Below, piece by piece: positions 6,314-7,421 of a DNA stretch of 7,421 bases. The stretch is taken from assembly GCA_014239625.1 (NCBI GenBank), contig JAAZYN010000161.1, positions 1 to 7,421 on the forward strand, in the 5' to 3' direction. Position 1 is the stretch's first letter. Every line of letters begins with the position of its first letter. A model generated the notes under the pieces. That model ran no database searches and was not told where the DNA came from. It saw only the letters and a list, made by a program, of their open reading frames with translations. This stretch comes from Myxococcales bacterium. Lineage in GTDB: Bacteria; Myxococcota_A; UBA9042; PHBI01; JAAZYN01. A program made the position numbers and the translations under genes.

Positions 6314-7098
6314 TCAACGACGCGCGCCGGTGAACCCGGTGGTGAACCTGAGCCGGGCGCCCAACACCACGGCCTCCAGCTGTCCGTCTCCGTCGGGGTC
6401 GCCGCCCCACATGCAGCCGCCAGTGTAGACGGTCTCCACCACGCCCCGCTCCATGGCTGCAGCTTCCCATCCGCAGGTATGCGGCTCGCCGATCGAGACG
6501 AGCTCGGCGTCGGCCACCGACGCACTCAGCATCACGCAGTTTAGGCCATCCGAGGCCAGCCCCGCGCCCAGGTAGACGCGAAACGTGTCACTCGCTTCGC
6601 CGATGACGCCCAGGCGCTCAGCCGGACTGACCAGGACCGGACCGGCGCACACCTCGACGCAGTCCGGGTTGTCGGTCTCCGCGCCGCACTCACCCGGATC
6701 GGGGCTGACCAACACGCCTCCGCAGGTTTGCGTAGGCAGCGCCACCTGCATCTGGTGAGGAAAACCGGGTTTCCGCTGCTCGATCTCCACCGTCGCCGGC
6801 CAAGCCTTCGTCGGGCAGACGATTCTGGGCGCTCGCAGTCGAGGTCGAAGGTGATCGCGCGACCGCCGTGGTCGATGGTGAAGGCGCCACCTCGCGAGCC
6901 AAGCTCGGTCGTGTAGACGGTGCCGCCGAGAGTCAGCTCGACGCCAAGGTCGTTGTCGTACGTGATGTCCCAGGTCCCGGCGACAGCAGGAGCGTTGGCC
7001 GTGGAGAGCGCGGCCGCACACCCATCGCCCTCGGCCGCGATGAGCAGGGGCAACGTCAGGGCCGACAGAGCGATGCCAGGGGCCGGGCTGAATCGCAT
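6314..7098 (-). pseudogene. Cysteine-rich exported protein, split by a -1 frameshift
   Basis: The gene is read in two frames. The N-terminal frame starts at ATG 7098, with AAGGAG at 7108-7113. It encodes a signal sequence (MRFSPAPGIALSALTLPLLI then AAEGDGC, a possible lipobox cysteine at 27) and a beta-rich start (GTWDITYDNDLGVELTLGG) up to FDLDCERP near residue 90. There the frame turns arginine-rich and stops at 6541. The other minus frame takes over with RIVCPTKAWPATVEIEQRK and continues to GFTGARR and TGA at 6314. Adding one base in the GGG run at 6827-6829 restores a single 261-residue protein with about ten cysteines. These are probably paired as disulfides outside the cytoplasm. A DPDGDG segment near the C-terminus resembles a calcium-binding loop. 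I cannot name the family; myxobacterial lipoproteins of this style exist in my memory. A sequencing error in a G-run is as likely as true loss. Confidence 0.78.
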
Positions 7099-7129
7099 CA
7101 CGGATCTCTCCTTGCTGCTGTTCGTTTTG

Positions 7130-7144
7130 ATGCCTCGGAGGCAT
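7130..7144. promoter_or_regulatory. 15-bp palindrome in divergent intergenic region
   Basis: ATGCCTC-G-GAGGCAT is a perfect inverted repeat with 7-base arms. It overlaps a second palindrome, GGCATGCC (7140-7147). It lies between the split exported-protein gene (start 7098) and the CsgG-like gene (start 7250), so it could be an operator or a leader hairpin for the minus-strand gene. No regulator is known for it. Confidence 0.35.
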
Positions 7145-7249
7145 GCCGAGACCACAAAGGCCCAGCAATACACGTCCAATGGGTGGTTTGCGCCATGTTC
7201 GAGGATCGAGGGATGGACGCGTCGACCGGACCTGATAGCGTAGATCGTT

Positions 7250-7421
7250 ATGAAGATGTCGCTCCAAGCTGTGCTCAACCTGACCCTGTTGATCGCCGCA
7301 CCCGCTGCCAACGCGGCGGTCAACGTGGCGGTGCTCTACTTCGACAACAACAGCGGCATGGCGAAGTACGACGTCCTGAACAAAGGGCTGGCGGATATGA
7401 TCATCACCGATCTCTCCGCGG
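7250..7421 (+). CDS. Exported CsgG/FlgO-like protein (partial, 5' end)
   Basis: Fifty-seven residues are visible before the right edge. MKMSLQAVLNLTLLIAAPAA followed by NA forms a signal peptide with a likely signal peptidase I site ANA|A after residue 22. The mature start VNVAVLYFDNNSGMAKYDVL, followed by NKGLADMIITDLSA, has the pattern of CsgG/FlgO-type periplasmic or outer-membrane domains: a strand VAVLYF, then DNNS, then a helix with GLADMIITDL. In this family that first strand and helix open the domain. CsgG proteins form secretion channels and FlgO-like proteins attach to the outer membrane, but this fragment is too short to choose between them. No lipobox cysteine is seen, unlike classic CsgG. 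The ribosome binding site is weak, and ATG 7256 two codons later is an alternative start. It diverges from the exported-protein gene across 151 bp. Confidence 0.65.
   Translation, partial: MKMSLQAVLNLTLLIAAPAANAAVNVAVLYFDNNSGMAKYDVLNKGLADMIITDLSA

Noticed and set aside
5490..6428. 312-residue plus-strand frame
   Set aside because: It is Arg/Pro/Ala-rich and low in complexity, and it overlaps three better-supported genes in other frames.
5762..6470. Upstream extension of the minus-strand lipoprotein frame to a 420-residue protein
   Set aside because: The extension is Ser/Pro/Arg-rich, lacks domain features and lies antisense to the better-supported gene at 5923-6303. The signal peptide at 5756 marks the true start.

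Overview
The window is a GC-rich, gene-dense stretch of bacterial chromosome. It carries several secreted or lipid-anchored proteins of unknown function, a small protein that recalls myxobacterial hypotheticals, and a CsgG-like protein. This mix points to a Myxococcota (former Deltaproteobacteria) genome, possibly a draft or metagenome-assembled contig. The taxonomic call is an inference from protein style and GC content, not from a marker gene.

Layout from left to right. (1) Positions 1-691, minus strand: the 5' part of a DNA-processing protein A gene (dprA). It runs into the left edge, where a 55-bp exact copy of an internal piece of the same gene (258-312) replaces the expected 3' end. (2) Positions 692-971: no gene; two imperfect 40-bp direct repeats flank a small hairpin. 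(3) Positions 972-1475, minus strand: a 167-residue conserved-looking hypothetical protein. (4) Positions 1476-1611: a divergent regulatory region with an 18-bp palindrome of the TetR-type FadR-box layout, directly followed by a -35-like TTGACC. (5) Positions 1612-5131, plus strand: a two-gene beta-oxidation operon, fadN then fadA, closed by a strong hairpin terminator at 5152-5185. (6) Positions 5208-5756, minus strand: a small putative lipoprotein. (7) Positions 5923-6303, plus strand: a two-helix membrane protein of unknown function. (8) Positions 6314-7098, minus strand: a cysteine-rich exported protein gene split by a single-base frameshift near 6827-6829. (9) Positions 7250-7421, plus strand: the start of an exported CsgG/FlgO-like protein cut by the right edge.

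The fadN-fadA pair is the functional core. FadN carries 3-hydroxyacyl-CoA dehydrogenase followed by enoyl-CoA hydratase, the reverse of the E. coli FadB/FadJ order, and FadA is the thiolase. Together they perform the last three steps of each beta-oxidation turn. No acyl-CoA dehydrogenase or acyl-CoA ligase is present here, so the first steps must be encoded elsewhere. The gene pair and the operator-like palindrome both resemble the Bacillus fadNAE/FadR arrangement. That is the most interesting regulatory hypothesis in the window. I see no phage, transposon, CRISPR array, tRNA or rRNA, and no clear new multi-gene system.
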